From NCBI GenBank assembly GCA_032358255.1, contig JAULBX010029159.1:1-23521 (forward strand): a DNA stretch of 23,521 nt, given 5' to 3'. Under the pieces are notes generated by a model, which had not been told where the DNA came from, made no database searches, and was given only the letters and a program-made list of their open reading frames with translations. Below, piece after piece: positions 1-10,780 of the stretch. The stretch comes from Heterotrichella gracilis (taxonomy: Eukaryota > Sar > Xanthophyceae > Tribonematales > Xanthonemataceae). Within the stretch, counting starts at the first letter, position 1, and each line of letters starts with the position of its first letter. The position numbers were made by a program, and so were the translations under genes.

Positions 1-1659
1 AACCTCAAAACTCTCCCAACACCCAAACTGCACACTAAAAATTCAGGAAAAGAGACCAACCAGAGGACTGCAAGAAAAACTGTTTGCCAGAACAGAGGAT
101 AATCCCAGAAACCTATGTTTAATCCCCAGTAAAACCCTAGAACAAAACTCGTTAAGTACTGTTGCGAGCGAAACAATCCACTTTGGTTCGGGCACCACTG
201 GGGAGCCGTGCTGATTATTATCATCCCTATACATCTCAACCGAGTCCCAGAGAACGTTCTAGCGAGACTCCCAACGTAAAAGTCTACAAACAGTGAAGAA
301 GGGACCTGTCTGAATATGTCTGTACTAAGAGCGGGTCTACTGAGTCAGAGTCCCGTTTAACACACCTGTGCATCACCTGCCTCCGAACCTCAACCTTCCA
401 ATACGCACTCCTAGGTTGAACCCATGTAGGACAAAAGTCCGACGACCAGTGTATCTACAAGGACGACCCACCGTGAGACGTCATATTTCAATCTCTAGGC
501 ACCGGAACCACTCCTGGCGGGGTAGACACATAGGTGAGGACCGAACCCGGCACCCACCACATATGCATGCATTATGGGCACGGGGGAAAGTCCCCGACAC
601 TCACATGCGTGCCGGGCAACTGAAGCTTAAGCGACCTGCTGTTGGGTGTTTGCCCCTGTTAGTCCTATGCTTTTCAAGCACATTGCAGTGCGCTGTTCTG
701 CTACATAGGCCCACCTGCGTTTGCTGGCCCCCCTAAGGGTGTGTGCTTGTTCGCCTGTGAGGGACCTTTCGGCTGTGCGATGCTACAGAATATATCACTG
801 GTACACTGAAAAGAAAAAAAGACCTTATACACGATTTCACTGGGTATATCTGGACCAGAAATTTCGCTGCAAAGGTTGTAGGGCACAGTCAGGGGTACCC
901 CACAATAGCCCAATGGTCAACTGTTGTTGCGTGCTCAAGTCAGCAAGATACAAGTTGGGTAACCTTGGACAGTCGAAGCTGCTAATTGCACAGTGCATCC
1001 CTTTCTCCTCACACCCGCCAACTGTTATGTCGCACCCCCTCCCCTCTGCCCCGTCAAAAGGGGTGGGGGTTCCTTCGTATACTACCCCTTGCAGTGGGGA
1101 ATTTTCAAGTACTATCCCTGCTAGGGGTGGGAGATTTGCACATGTTACCCCTTGCAGGCAGTGCTACAACTCACTGTAGCCCTCGCTGAGTATGCTTCAT
1201 GCACTGGGCGCCCCTTGCAGCGTCTGCGCCATACCGCCCGGATAGCACGGTGCACTACCCCCAGGTTTTTTTTGCTTTCTAATAGGTGTATGCATCACAG
1301 CAATACAGCCATTTAGCAGTCCGCAACCGACTGGTTTGCCCTCCCCCGTTTCAGCATGCTGAAGGGCATACCCCACTGCGCCGCAGGTCTCTGTCACATT
1401 GCAGCAGCCTCCTCTGTTCCCGGCCTGGGTGCCGCGCCTACATACCCCGGCACCACCCGCGCCCGCACACGTAATCTGTGACCACTAACACCCATCCACA
1501 GGGGTAACCAAGCCCCGAGGCCCCCCAGGGCCACATACACCAACGGCTCACAACCCCGTGAATAAATAAATACTTGAATAAATACTGGCAGCCTGCAACC
1601 ACCACCATATACGTACACCTGCAGCTAGCAGCCCCAAGCACACCCACACCCACACCCAC
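1..1659. other. Upstream non-coding stretch, no gene supported
   Basis: Open frames exist on both strands but none shows a recognisable domain, convincing splice sites or coding bias. Around 1075-1165 a roughly 30-base degenerate repeat occurs, with the shared core ACCCCTTGCAG at about 1083 and 1145 and a shorter CCCCTTGCAG near 1211. The last 200 bases before 1660 are C/A-rich (CACACCC runs) and probably hold the promoter and 5' leader of the UFD1-UBX gene. No TATA box is evident. Confidence 0.5.
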
Positions 1660-4538
1660 ATGCTGTCCTCGGAGCTGCGTGCGCGTGCGGAGCGCCTGGA
1701 GCGCGAGCAGCGCGACCGGGCCGCCAAGGCCCGGCAGGCGGCGGAGCGCGAGCGCCAGGTGGCGCTGCGCCATGCTGCTCGGCAGGCAGCTGAGGAGGAG
1801 GAGAAGCGGGCGCGGCGGCTAGCGGCGCAGGCAGCGGAGGCGGCGGTGCGTCTGCGTGTTTGAAATTTGCCTGGAATATTGTAATCTATTGTACAAATTG
1901 TATTTGTAAATATAATGCGCATTAAAATTATATTATATCAACATAGTTTACATGGGAATTATCTTGAAACTTGGATTATATCTATAACTTACATAGACTA
2001 TAGACTATAAGCTAAAAATAGGGCAGCGTAGGGCAATGCAAGAATATAGTCATGCAGCGCCAAATCCCAGCAAGCTGTGTACACTTTTTATTAAACTCTA
2101 CACCCCTTAAAATAGTAATAAAATTCGGATCTGCAGGCCCGGGAGGCTCACGAGGAGGGCCTTGAGCACAACCGGGGGGTGGCCTGGTCAGACTCCCTGC
2201 ATGCCATGCCCATAGATACTGAGGGCGCACGCGCAAGGGGCATAAAGCGTGCCGCTGACAAGCTGCTGCTGCCCCCCTCTGTGGGGCAATGGCTGATGGA
2301 CCAGGGGGCACCACGCAATGGGGCCATGTTTTTTAGGGTGGAGCTGGCAGGTGGGGATGGGGGTGGAGGTGGGGGTAGGTGTGGGGTGGGCCTGCAGGTG
2401 GGGGTGGGGATGGTGGGATACATGGTCTGGCGGCATGTATCTACCTGCGTGTGTATGCGGGCTGTATACATTGCGTGTGCGTGCATGTGCATGGCTGGGT
2501 GCTGGCATGGTGTGTACTGCAAGAAGGACTAGCTCATGTACAGGCCATGCGCAGTTGTCACAGTCGCGTCCTCATTACATGCACGTCCCACCCCTCCATC
2601 CCCGTGTCCAACCCTGCCCCTGGCCCCCACACTCGCAGGCCGATCCACCCATGCCGGCGTGCTGGAGTTCACTGCTGCAGAGGGCACCGTGGGGATCCCC
2701 CCCAAGGTTTACAAAAGCATACTGGGACCGGGGGCAACTCCAGCTGATGTGGCGGGGCGTGCGACTGTGACCTACCACCGATTGGAAAAGGGTGCGGTTT
2801 TTAAAAACCCTAGACTGGTTGATTAGACGCGGGCATAAGTTTCAGGTTGCGTGAGTACAAGGCACACGTGTTGCTGCCTCTCCTATTTTGTGGTACACCT
2901 TGGGCATCATACTTCTTACAGCAATAGGCGCTTTAACACAATGAAAACCGTTTCAAAGAAGGATATACGTGTATTTCATACGCCCTGTCCTATTATTATT
3001 TGCAAAATCATAGTACAATAAAGTGAAGAAGAATTGCCTTACAAAATTCTGTTAAATTCCCTATTGCAATATTTACATTCCAACCCATCCCACCTTTCCA
3101 CTTGTACTCCCAGGCACCTTCACCCGGCTGCAGCCTCGCAGCGCGTCCTTCCAGGAGAGCATGGCCGACTCCCTCAAGGGTGTGCTTGAGCTAGGGCTTG
3201 AGGCGTGCAGCTGCCTGAGCCAGGGGGACTGGGTGGAGGTGGAGGCGCAGGGGGTGGTGTGGGACCTGCAGGTCAAGGCGCTGCTGCCGAACCCACAGGT
3301 GGGAGGTGGGGGGAAACTTGCTGGTCTATGCACTGCTGTCAGACTCTCAGATGGCAGGTGGCATTTGGCAGGTGGCACACAAAAGCTGCGGACCAAAAAT
3401 CCGACCCAAATCCCTAGCTCTGCATGTGCCTGTTACCAATACTGAGCTGGAGGCTGTGGGAACACCCTTTCCCCTAACACAAAACCCTTATCGCCAAAGC
3501 ATGTTGCTCAAACCCTGTGCTCTCCCAGGTTTCTGTGATCGACACCGAGCTCGAGGCTGAGATTGAGCCCAGTGTGGAGGGCGAGGAGCGCATGCGGGCA
3601 GAGGAGGAGGAGGCCCTGCGCAGGGAGAAGGCGGCATTCGAGGCGACAAAGCAGGAGGAAAGGGAGAGGCAGGTGGGGGCCCATGTATATTATTTTATTT
3701 TATTACAGCATGGTTTGGGACGAAAAGTGTGGCTTTGGCAAAAGGAATTCAGTGGGCGGCTCGAGAGCAGCACCTCCCTTTTCTGCTCCCGCAATGCTGC
3801 GGGTGTTCTGGTGGGCGCTATACTCTCTTTAAGGCTACACACCCTATATCCTTGCACCCACCCAGTTGCCACCCCCCCCACCCACTCGACCCCATCCGCA
3901 CCCCCCCACAGGAAGCCGAGGAAGCCGCAGCACAATCCGCTGCAACTGCCGCAACCCACCAGCAACGCCTGCAGCAAATGCGGGAGCAGAAAGGCGCCGC
4001 GCTGCCCCCCGAGCCGCCCGCCGACTCCCCTTCCCCGGTGACGCTGTGCGTGGTGCGGCTGCCGGACGGTGGGCGGATCAGCCGGAGGTTCCTGCAGGGG
4101 GAGGCGCTGCAGGTGGGTGGTGGTGGAGGGGTGGGGGGATGAAGGAGGGTGGGGGATGTCCGGCTGCTGTTGCGGGAGGACGTGGTAGGGAACAGCAACA
4201 TTAGGGGTTTGGGTGTAGCGATTGGTGCAAGCGACTGTGTTGCAAAATGTTACAGAGCAATTGGAGGGATGCAGACTCTATTAGAGGAGGGTTTCTGCTA
4301 GGGTTTTAACCCCAAATGTGACCCTTTCCCCCGCCTGCAGGTTGTGTTTGATTGGATCGATAGCCAGGGAGGTGGTGGCATGGAGCCGGGGACATATGCG
4401 CTGGCCACACAATACCCTAGGAGGGTGTTCCAGGTGGAGGAGGGGGATCGGAGTGTGGTGGAGGCGGGGCTGACTGGGCGCCAGGAGGTGATGTTTATGG
4501 AGACAAAAGGGGAGGGAAACCCTGGCAAGCAGGGGTAA
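1660..4538 (+). CDS. UFD1-domain / UBX-domain CDC48 (p97) adaptor, seven exons
   Basis: Predicted adaptor that brings ubiquitinated substrates to the CDC48/p97 unfoldase in cytosol or nucleus. Exons read by eye: 1660-1845, 2137-2350, 2639-2791, 3114-3298, 3529-3672, 3912-4112, 4341-4538. All have GT/AG borders, the phases close (0,1,1,0,0,0), and the sum is 426 codons plus TAA. Residues 1-62 form an Arg/Glu/Ala-rich coiled coil (ERLEREQRDRAAKARQAAER) like the start of plant PRLI-interacting factor K. Residues about 95-200 are the UFD1 fold, seen as LLLPPSVGQWL, GAMFFRVEL, THAGVLEFTAAEGTVGIPP, GTFTRLQP, CSCLSQGDWVEV and VSVIDTELEAEIEP. Residues about 205-285 are a second charged helix. Residues about 295-385 are a FAF/UBXD8-like UBX domain: LPPEPPADSPSPVTL, VVRLPDGGRISRRFL, VFDWIDS, TQYPRRVF. 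YPR replaces the usual FPR p97-binding loop. PRLI-interacting factor K ends in zinc fingers instead. The start is the first ATG of the coiled-coil frame. I am sure of the domains and fairly sure of each border. Confidence 0.86.
2351..2420 (+). repeat. G-rich tract at start of intron 2 of the UFD1-UBX gene
   Basis: Directly after the exon 2 donor, the intron is almost pure G/T with many GGGG and GGTGGGG runs on the coding strand. It could form G-quadruplexes in DNA or pre-mRNA and may affect donor use. Nearby introns, for example 4113-4340, also start G-rich, but this tract is the densest. Function is inferred only. Confidence 0.5.
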
Positions 4539-5266
4539 AAAAAGTTAATCAGGCGAGGCGAAACCCAGTTGTCTGGATGGGATGAAGGCGCAGGGAGGGG
4601 TGAGCATGCTGCCCAAATAAAGGGGTGGATGAATAGTGAATCCAGGGGGGGTAAAGTTCCTGGTGCTGATTGCAGGGGGCATCGGCTATGCATTTGCAGC
4701 AAATTCCTGAAGCCACCCTGAATATGACGAACGTTCGCTCTCAACATCCGCGTTGCCAGCACACTACATTTTCACCCAGGCAGCTAGGCTTGCAAACCAC
4801 GTATTGCTGTTTAGGGTACTGAGAGCCGTCAATGTGGCAGTTTAAGTGGCGGGGGGTGACTGGAAACTTGGACAGTGGATTTTGAAGGCAAATGTTGGCA
4901 CAAACAACTTAGTGGTCCCATGACTGCGCCTTCGTGCGTTCTGTCTCTTGTTTTGGTTCCTTGCACGTCGTTCTACTTTGGGCACTATAAAAAATTGCAG
5001 ATATAGGATGATGCAGTACCTGATGCAGTAACTAGAAATTGAAAATGTACCACATTTGGCACTTTTGTTCGTCTACAAAAAGGGGTTTCTTTTTTGTCCA
5101 AGGGAAAAACAAATCCCTCTAATTTCCTTCCCAATAAATGGTTGCTGTTTAGCTACAGCCTCGTTGACACACAACACAGTTTGCCACGCCCCTGGTAACA
5201 AAACTGCTTGCTGACCTCGACAGAAAAAGGCACGGTTTAAGATTCCAGTTGTTATAGCACAGCCAT
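4539..5266. other. Intergenic spacer between the two plus-strand genes
   Basis: About 0.7 kb without a supportable exon. It should contain the 3' UTR and polyadenylation site of the UFD1-UBX gene and the promoter of the next gene, which is in the same direction. I saw no clear TGTAA-type algal polyadenylation signal close to the stop. Composition moves from G-rich near 4540-4660 to AT-rich near 5000-5130. Confidence 0.45.
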
Positions 5267-8075
5267 ATGGCGGTGTCTGACACGAGGGGTGGTGGCGCTG
5301 GTCCGCAACCTAGCAGCAGCAGCAGCTCTGGCGGCGGTGGAGAGGGCCAGGCAGGCATCAGCACCCGCCACCGGTGCTGCTATGGCGCGCTTTTCTACAG
5401 TCAAGCTATGCACAACGCGGGAAAGCTGCCGGTACGTTTATGAGATGGGCGCGTATGCATGCATGCACAGGCACTATGCATGCACTTCGGTAACATATTC
5501 ATGCGCACAGCACACCGAGTGGCAAGCGGTAGGCATTTTCATACGAGTATTTGTCTGGAGCCGTGGGTCGGACTGTGCCGGGAGTTTTTCGTTTGCCACG
5601 GTGGAAGTGTATGGTGGGGTGGTTGGTCGTGAGAGACCACGACCATGCAGGCCCTGTAGGTCAGTAGCTCTTGACACTTTATGCCCTGGGGTTGACTTTG
5701 GATACAGCTTATACCAGTGTGGCATTATCAAAGTGTCACCTTCGTCACTGCAGGGTTGGGCACACCATACCGGCTCAACCCTCATACCATCAATCTGCAG
5801 CCCGAAACCTGCCCACACCTGTCACTGCCTACACGCAAACCCCAAAACCATGCGGTTGAGTACTTGCCGCCGCAGCATGCATGTGCCACTGAGAAGGCCA
5901 GCGGATGGCATGCGCCCAGCGGGGTACTGCAGTGGGGTTGTGCAGTGGGATAGCTCCATCCTCCAGTGGTGCACCTCTGCCAGTGAGGTGCTTCTCCTGG
6001 CCCTCTCTAGTTCTGACCTGCGCCCTGCCCCCTGCAGAGGTGTGGAGGTGTGCCCGCCACCCGGGACAGCGCCAATGACCTGGCATCTTTACAATCCGAG
6101 TCAGTCCCCAGCGGCGACTTCAGGGTGCGTACCTTGGCGCCAGCAGATGCACATCCTGCGTGGCATGTGCATGAGGCGGATGAGTGCATACATACATGCC
6201 AGCAGGATATTGAGGTGGATTTTTTTTTTGCGTCCACTTGCATGGCAGCTTGTTCGCATGCCTATCGAGTACAAGCATATGAGGCCAAGGGTGCATACTC
6301 GCAAGGGCATAAGCGTGGTTGGTATTGCAAGGGGCATGCCCATCACTACAGGAGGTCACACGAGTACACACTTGCAGTGCTTACCATATGCATGGCGGAC
6401 ATATACCTCTCCTCGCCCCATGTGCATGCACAGCCCATACCAAGCTACATACAAATTCAAGCGATCACAAGCACAACCCGCACCATACATCCACCTGCAC
6501 ATGTAGACTCACCCCCCCCACACATATATCTATATTGATGTTATATTGATTTTGACACATGGGTGTGCAGTACATGTGCGTGGGCTACTCCCAGTACAAT
6601 GAGTCTGAGCTGCGAGCCAAGCAGCGGACCACAACGCCGGGCGGGCCCATAGATTTACCCTACTGCGAGGGTTTGGAGGTCATCTCTGCAGCGGCTGTAG
6701 ATGGACCCATGTTGATGAAGGAGGGGGCTGGGGGAGGGACAGGTGTGCGAGTGTGTGGGCGGGGGTGGGTGGAAGAAATATGTCTGCCAGGAACCTAGTT
6801 TTCATGTTTGTGTGGGGTTTGTGAGCAGAACAGAGTTAATAGTTTGTCATCAATCCCACACTTGCTACTAATGGTCAGCAAGATGCGGCGTACATAGTGT
6901 AAGCCCCGTAACGCATGGCTTGGCTAACAGTTTGTTGCTGTTGGGCATTGCGTGTTCTGGGCATGTCTGTTCAAATACTTGGGGTATGCACAATCCATAT
7001 GTACAGAGATATTTGCGGCAATCGGGGATTTTAGCGCCTGCGCAAATTTCGCAGATTGTCTATTGTCATGACCCTCCCACACACTACCCCTGCCAACGTG
7101 GTGCCCTCCCCCTCCTTGCAGCTGCAGATCTGCCCCGGCCAGAGGGCAGCGGAGACTTGCCAGGTGGCGGACGAAGACCAGCGTGGGGTGCGCCATGTGC
7201 ATGCATGTCACACAAAACTGCACATGCACATGCCCACATACACAAAAGCCGTGAACATGGCACATGCCTTGCTGCTCACACCCAGACATGCACATGCATG
7301 GGGCAAGCCACTTCTAGTCTCATGCTACATGGGCGATCAAGAGAAGCACTCACATGGATGAACCACGCTCATCACAACGCACCTAAAAAATGTTTGCTGT
7401 TCTCTCACTGCACCCTCCTTTGCCCTGACCTGCAGTTGGCCAGCCTGGCGTGAGTGTGGAGGAGTACCCAGAGAGGTGGGTAGTGGTAAGAGTGGGTGTT
7501 AGTGTGGTGTGGTGGTGACTGCTGGTCATGGGTTGTCAGGTTAATGATTACGGGGGCAATATTGCTAGAGAGTGGAGGGAAAGGAGATATACGCGGCGAC
7601 CTCTGCCATGGACTATGCCGCATTTTTCAACAACAAAGCATGCTATTCCAGTGTTTTGTGTGGCTAGCACAGGAGCGTAGTTCAGGTATTGTGTCGACGA
7701 GTGTTTTCAGCCCAGACTCTCATGCCATGACTAGCATGAATCTTAGACCTAAAACTTTGGCTGTGCCTGAGTAGCATGCCGTGGCTCAACCCTCTGCCTC
7801 TTCTCCACCATTCACAGAGCTGGCGTTGGCAAACCACCCGCAGAGCGCAAGCCCTTGCATCTCAAAGGCACACATCCTCTCACAAACTCTGCAGAAGGGT
7901 TATAAGTCTTGGCCCAAAATGCACAAACCCTCCCTATAACCTCTGTTGCAGGGTTCGCAAGATGTCACTCAAGATCGTTGACAAGATGAAGCGCAATTTG
8001 GACCACATGGCTGGCAGCGTGCGCAAGACACTGGGCCAGCTCAGCAATGACATTTTTGGCAAGGGGAGGGAATAA
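5267..8075 (+). CDS. Conserved-looking protein of unknown function, six exons
   Basis: I do not recognise the family. Exon model: 5267-5431, 6038-6124, 6571-6742, 7122-7187, 7436-7475, 7952-8075. Each border is GT/AG, phases run 0,0,1,1,2, and the total is 654 nt (217 codons plus TAA). The closure of all phases, including a 40-nt exon, supports the model. Residues 1-35 are Gly/Ser-rich and low-complexity. Then comes a compact segment CCYGALFYSQAMHNAGKLP, followed by SVPSGDFRYMCVGYSQYNE and LPYCEGLEVISAAAVDGP, which look conserved and globular. A Gly/Pro-rich linker (about 108-145) leads to a basic amphipathic C-terminal helix, MSLKIVDKMKRNLDHMAGSV, ending GKGRE. No signal peptide or membrane span is seen. 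Exon 4 could instead end at 7163, also phase 1. Introns carry many ATGCATGC and TGCACATGCA runs. The long open frame over exon 1 and intron 1 is in another register and is not coding. Confidence 0.62.
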
Positions 8076-8118
8076 CAGCTCAGCAATAATCATCGTTTGT
8101 TTGGCAAGGGGAGGGAAT
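8037..8118 (+). repeat. Imperfect tandem duplication across the stop codon
   Basis: The segment 8037-8075, starting CAGCTCAGCAAT and ending GGCAAGGGGAGGGAAT plus AA, is repeated at 8076-8118 with the same two blocks and a slightly longer middle. The first copy encodes the protein C-terminus QLSNDIFGKGRE and the stop; the second lies in the 3' UTR. Confidence 0.75.
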
Positions 8119-9560
8119 GGCAAGCCAGCAGTTGCAAGTACGACAAAGGAAGGTTCATCGGTTCTGGCAGTATGCACGTCGGGACCTGGGGTTGGGGACA
8201 GCTGTGTTGCTGGATAAATCTTATTCCGTAGTATGATGCTTTTTCACCAATAGCATGCTCATGTTGGTTTGGCAATGGTGAAGGCATGGAGGAATTTTCA
8301 TTTTGTGTATTGATGCCTCACCGTCACTTTCTGAGGGCCACGGGTAGGCGATGAAAGGGTTGGGGACAGGCCAAATGGGATGGGTGGAGCCCATGGGATG
8401 GCGCGGTAGGGGATGCGCAGTGGGAGGAATGGGGCATGGGCACACAGTCCTTGCCTGGGAGCCCTAGGGGCGGTTGGGATGACTAAAGTCGGACACCTAT
8501 TAGTGGCTGTTAGTATTGCAGAGTTGGTCAGTAGATTTTCCTGTGCAGTGGCCCGCAGAAGTGCCTATTGGCAGTATATTGTTGTTGTGCACGTCGGCAG
8601 GTCGACCAGAAAATGCTTGGCACCTTGCCACCCTAATGAGATACTGGGATTTGACAATCTGTGAACAGGGTTTCATATAGGTCCCCTATAGGGGTTTACC
8701 TGCCAGATTATACTATACAATCTCATCCCAGTGGTATTTTGAGCTGGGATGATTAAACACCGACTGTTAAGTCCATCTGTAAGGTACACCAGGACTACCG
8801 GTAATCGTTGACCAAGCCTTCCAACGATTCTGTTGTAAATACTGTACCTTCACCACCATGGCGATATGATCACTTCTGGCCAAAGTATGTTCCAGTGCTT
8901 TGGGCAGGGACTAGAGCTCTCCCGGGCGCTCTTCCATGCCCTCCAAACCCTACATCAACCCCAACCCCTGACCAGTGGTCTGTGAGTCACCACTCCCCTG
9001 ACTCAGTATCGCTCCCCTGTAGCACTCTGACATGCACTGCAAAATGCATCATGCCATGATGTAATTGGTCCACCACCAGGCAACACTGCCCTGACCCCAC
9101 AGTTGGCCAGTTGCAAAGGTCATCAACACTGATCATAAGTGACCCAGTCTGGACCTCTGATAGTAGCTTGGTGACAATTGTTGCAACTTACTAGGTTTTG
9201 ATGCAAATGCAAGATCCTTGTTTATTCTTGTTTGTAATGAAATTAATGGAGGGTATACCCGCTCAGCGGGTTCTCATTGAATGGAAGGACCATGAAAACT
9301 GTATGGCAGCCATGCTCCAACCATGGCATGGCATGCCATATGCCAAATTGACCTGGGGGACTCTCAGACACTGAGGTCAATATTTACTTCTCATTGTATT
9401 TTTTTGTGGCTTAAGAGGTCCAGGTGGGCATTCACTGCGGCAACTGGCTTTCCTGACTTTTAAATTTCAGGAGTATTTAGTAAAATATATTTATTCTTAC
9501 ATAATGGTTACATGTTTTACGTGACGTTAACCCAGTGGTGGGTCCAATCAGTAGGTGAGC
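8119..9560. other. Intergenic region without supported genes
   Basis: About 1.4 kb with no convincing exon on either strand. There is a CCCCTATAGGGG palindrome near 8682-8693 and a short CCCGCTCAGCGGG hairpin near 9258. From about 8200 onward the sequence is AT-richer than the two upstream genes. Confidence 0.45.
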
Positions 9561-9714
9561 ATGTCTAGAATCTCCCAATTTCTTTCAAGAGCTCTCGTCT
9601 TTGTCCCAGTGGGCGCAAGTGGCCTTGCAGCCAGACTTTGTGAAAGAAAAATTGGGAGCTTGCTCGGTCTGGGTCTGGACGCCCCTGAGGAGCCTAAGCT
9701 GGGCGTGGTCCCAG
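9561..9714 (+). CDS. Possible orphan first exon, 51 codons then a consensus donor
   Basis: An ATG at 9561 opens a 51-codon frame that ends in phase 1 at a good donor (CCAG then GTAAGG at 9715). The peptide has a hydrophobic start, ISQFLSRALVFVPVGASGLA, followed by RLCERKIGSLLGLGLDAPEE. This could be a membrane segment or organelle-targeting peptide. It is too short to identify, and I could not find a downstream exon that accepts phase 1. The open frame at 10207-10398 does not join in frame. It could be a pseudogene remnant or chance. Confidence 0.3.
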
Positions 9715-9982
9715 GTAAGGCTTTGAGCATCTAGAGCAACACAGGAGCTCATGGTTCACGCGCAGAGTACGCGTATTATGGCAGGACAACTCTTGCAGGA
9801 AAATGCCTCTGTTGCCCCCTTCATGTTCCACTGGTTGCTGCCCAGCCTTTCTGTATTTATCAAGTAGGCCATCAGGCTGAGCGGCTGATGCTGCTCTGCA
9901 GCAATCGAGATGAGCCAGCAATTATAGTCTAAGTATACATATACTAACTGCTCTCCCACTGGATGGGCAGGTGGAGTCTAAT

Positions 9983-10122
9983 GCTCTCTCAACCAAGGGT
10001 GAGGGAGGGTAGGGTTTGACGCTCTCTCAACCAAGCGTGAGGGAGGGTAGGGTTTGACGCTCCCTCAACAAAGCGTGAGGAAGGGTTGGGTGCATTGCTC
10101 TCTCAACAAAGCGTGAGGGAGG
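9983..10122 (+). repeat. 38-bp tandem repeat, 3.7 copies
   Basis: Units at 9983-10020, 10021-10058, 10059-10096 and a partial 10097-10122. Each begins GCTCYCTCAAC and contains AAGSGTGAGG. Units 1 and 2 differ at one base (AAGGGTGAGG against AAGCGTGAGG) and both end TAGGGTTTGAC. Units 3 and 4 are more diverged. Confidence 0.9.
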
Positions 10123-10780
10123 TGCCATTATTTGAGATACGCCATGGATCAGCCAACATTGGAGCAATCAGCGGTCGTAGCAAAAAGGCTGACAGGGTAG
10201 GATATGCATTGCCAATTTGAACGATTTGAAACGGCTTATAAGCAAATGCAACAAAAAAGACAAGAAGGATACACACAAGTGGCTAAGAAGCAATTCGGTG
10301 GGTACCACTGGCGACCTATGACTGCAGAGACAAGTTGCCAAGTGCAAGTAGACGAAAAGCAACGTGCATTGCCTGCAGCGTTGCATAAGACTTGCTGACA
10401 ACGGTCAGCTGTCTAGCACACCCTGCTTCTATTGCAGAGGAGAGAAAATACATACAAAGACATAGGATGGCCATGTGGCATCAACCCAGAAAACCCTTAA
10501 CAGGGTATCGTGTCCCACACTGTGGAAGGACTATGATGCTTGAATATACCCTTGGTAGCTGGTAACAGATGGTAACAGATGCTTGCGCTTGAGATTGGCA
10601 AAATGTTGACAACAAGGCACTGGTGGAGACGTTTTGGTTTCTTACTGCTTTATCTCACTTGCTACACATATTGCTCCTTGCAGGTGGAAAATTCTCACAA
10701 TATTTTTAAAAAAAGCCAGCTTGCCTCGTATCCATCAAATTGGCATATCCTAGTTTTTCATGCCAGCAGTCGCAGGTCCT
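10123..10780. other. Spacer with unsupported open frames
   Basis: A plus-strand frame at 10207-10398 (contains AYKQMQQKRQEGYTQVAKKQ) is charged and open for 64 codons, but I could not connect it by phase to the possible exon at 9561-9714 or to any later exon. A second copy of GGTAACAGATG lies directly after the first near 10560-10580. Any further 3' exon of the modular minus-strand gene would lie here, but I saw none. Confidence 0.4.

Noticed and set aside
721-1179. 152-codon open frame upstream of the UFD1-UBX gene
   Set aside because: It contains RIYHWYTEKKKRPYTRFHW but no recognisable family, no splice context, and ends in G/C-rich simple repeats. Not enough support for a gene.
5289-6506. 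Longest open frame in the window (405 codons, plus strand)
   Set aside because: It is in a different register from exons 1 and 2 of the six-exon gene, covers intron 1 with its ATGCATGC runs, and has low-complexity, Cys/His/Met-scattered composition with no domain.
10207-10398. 64-codon charged open frame, plus strand
   Set aside because: It cannot be joined in phase to the candidate exon at 9561-9714 or any later acceptor, and shows no known domain.
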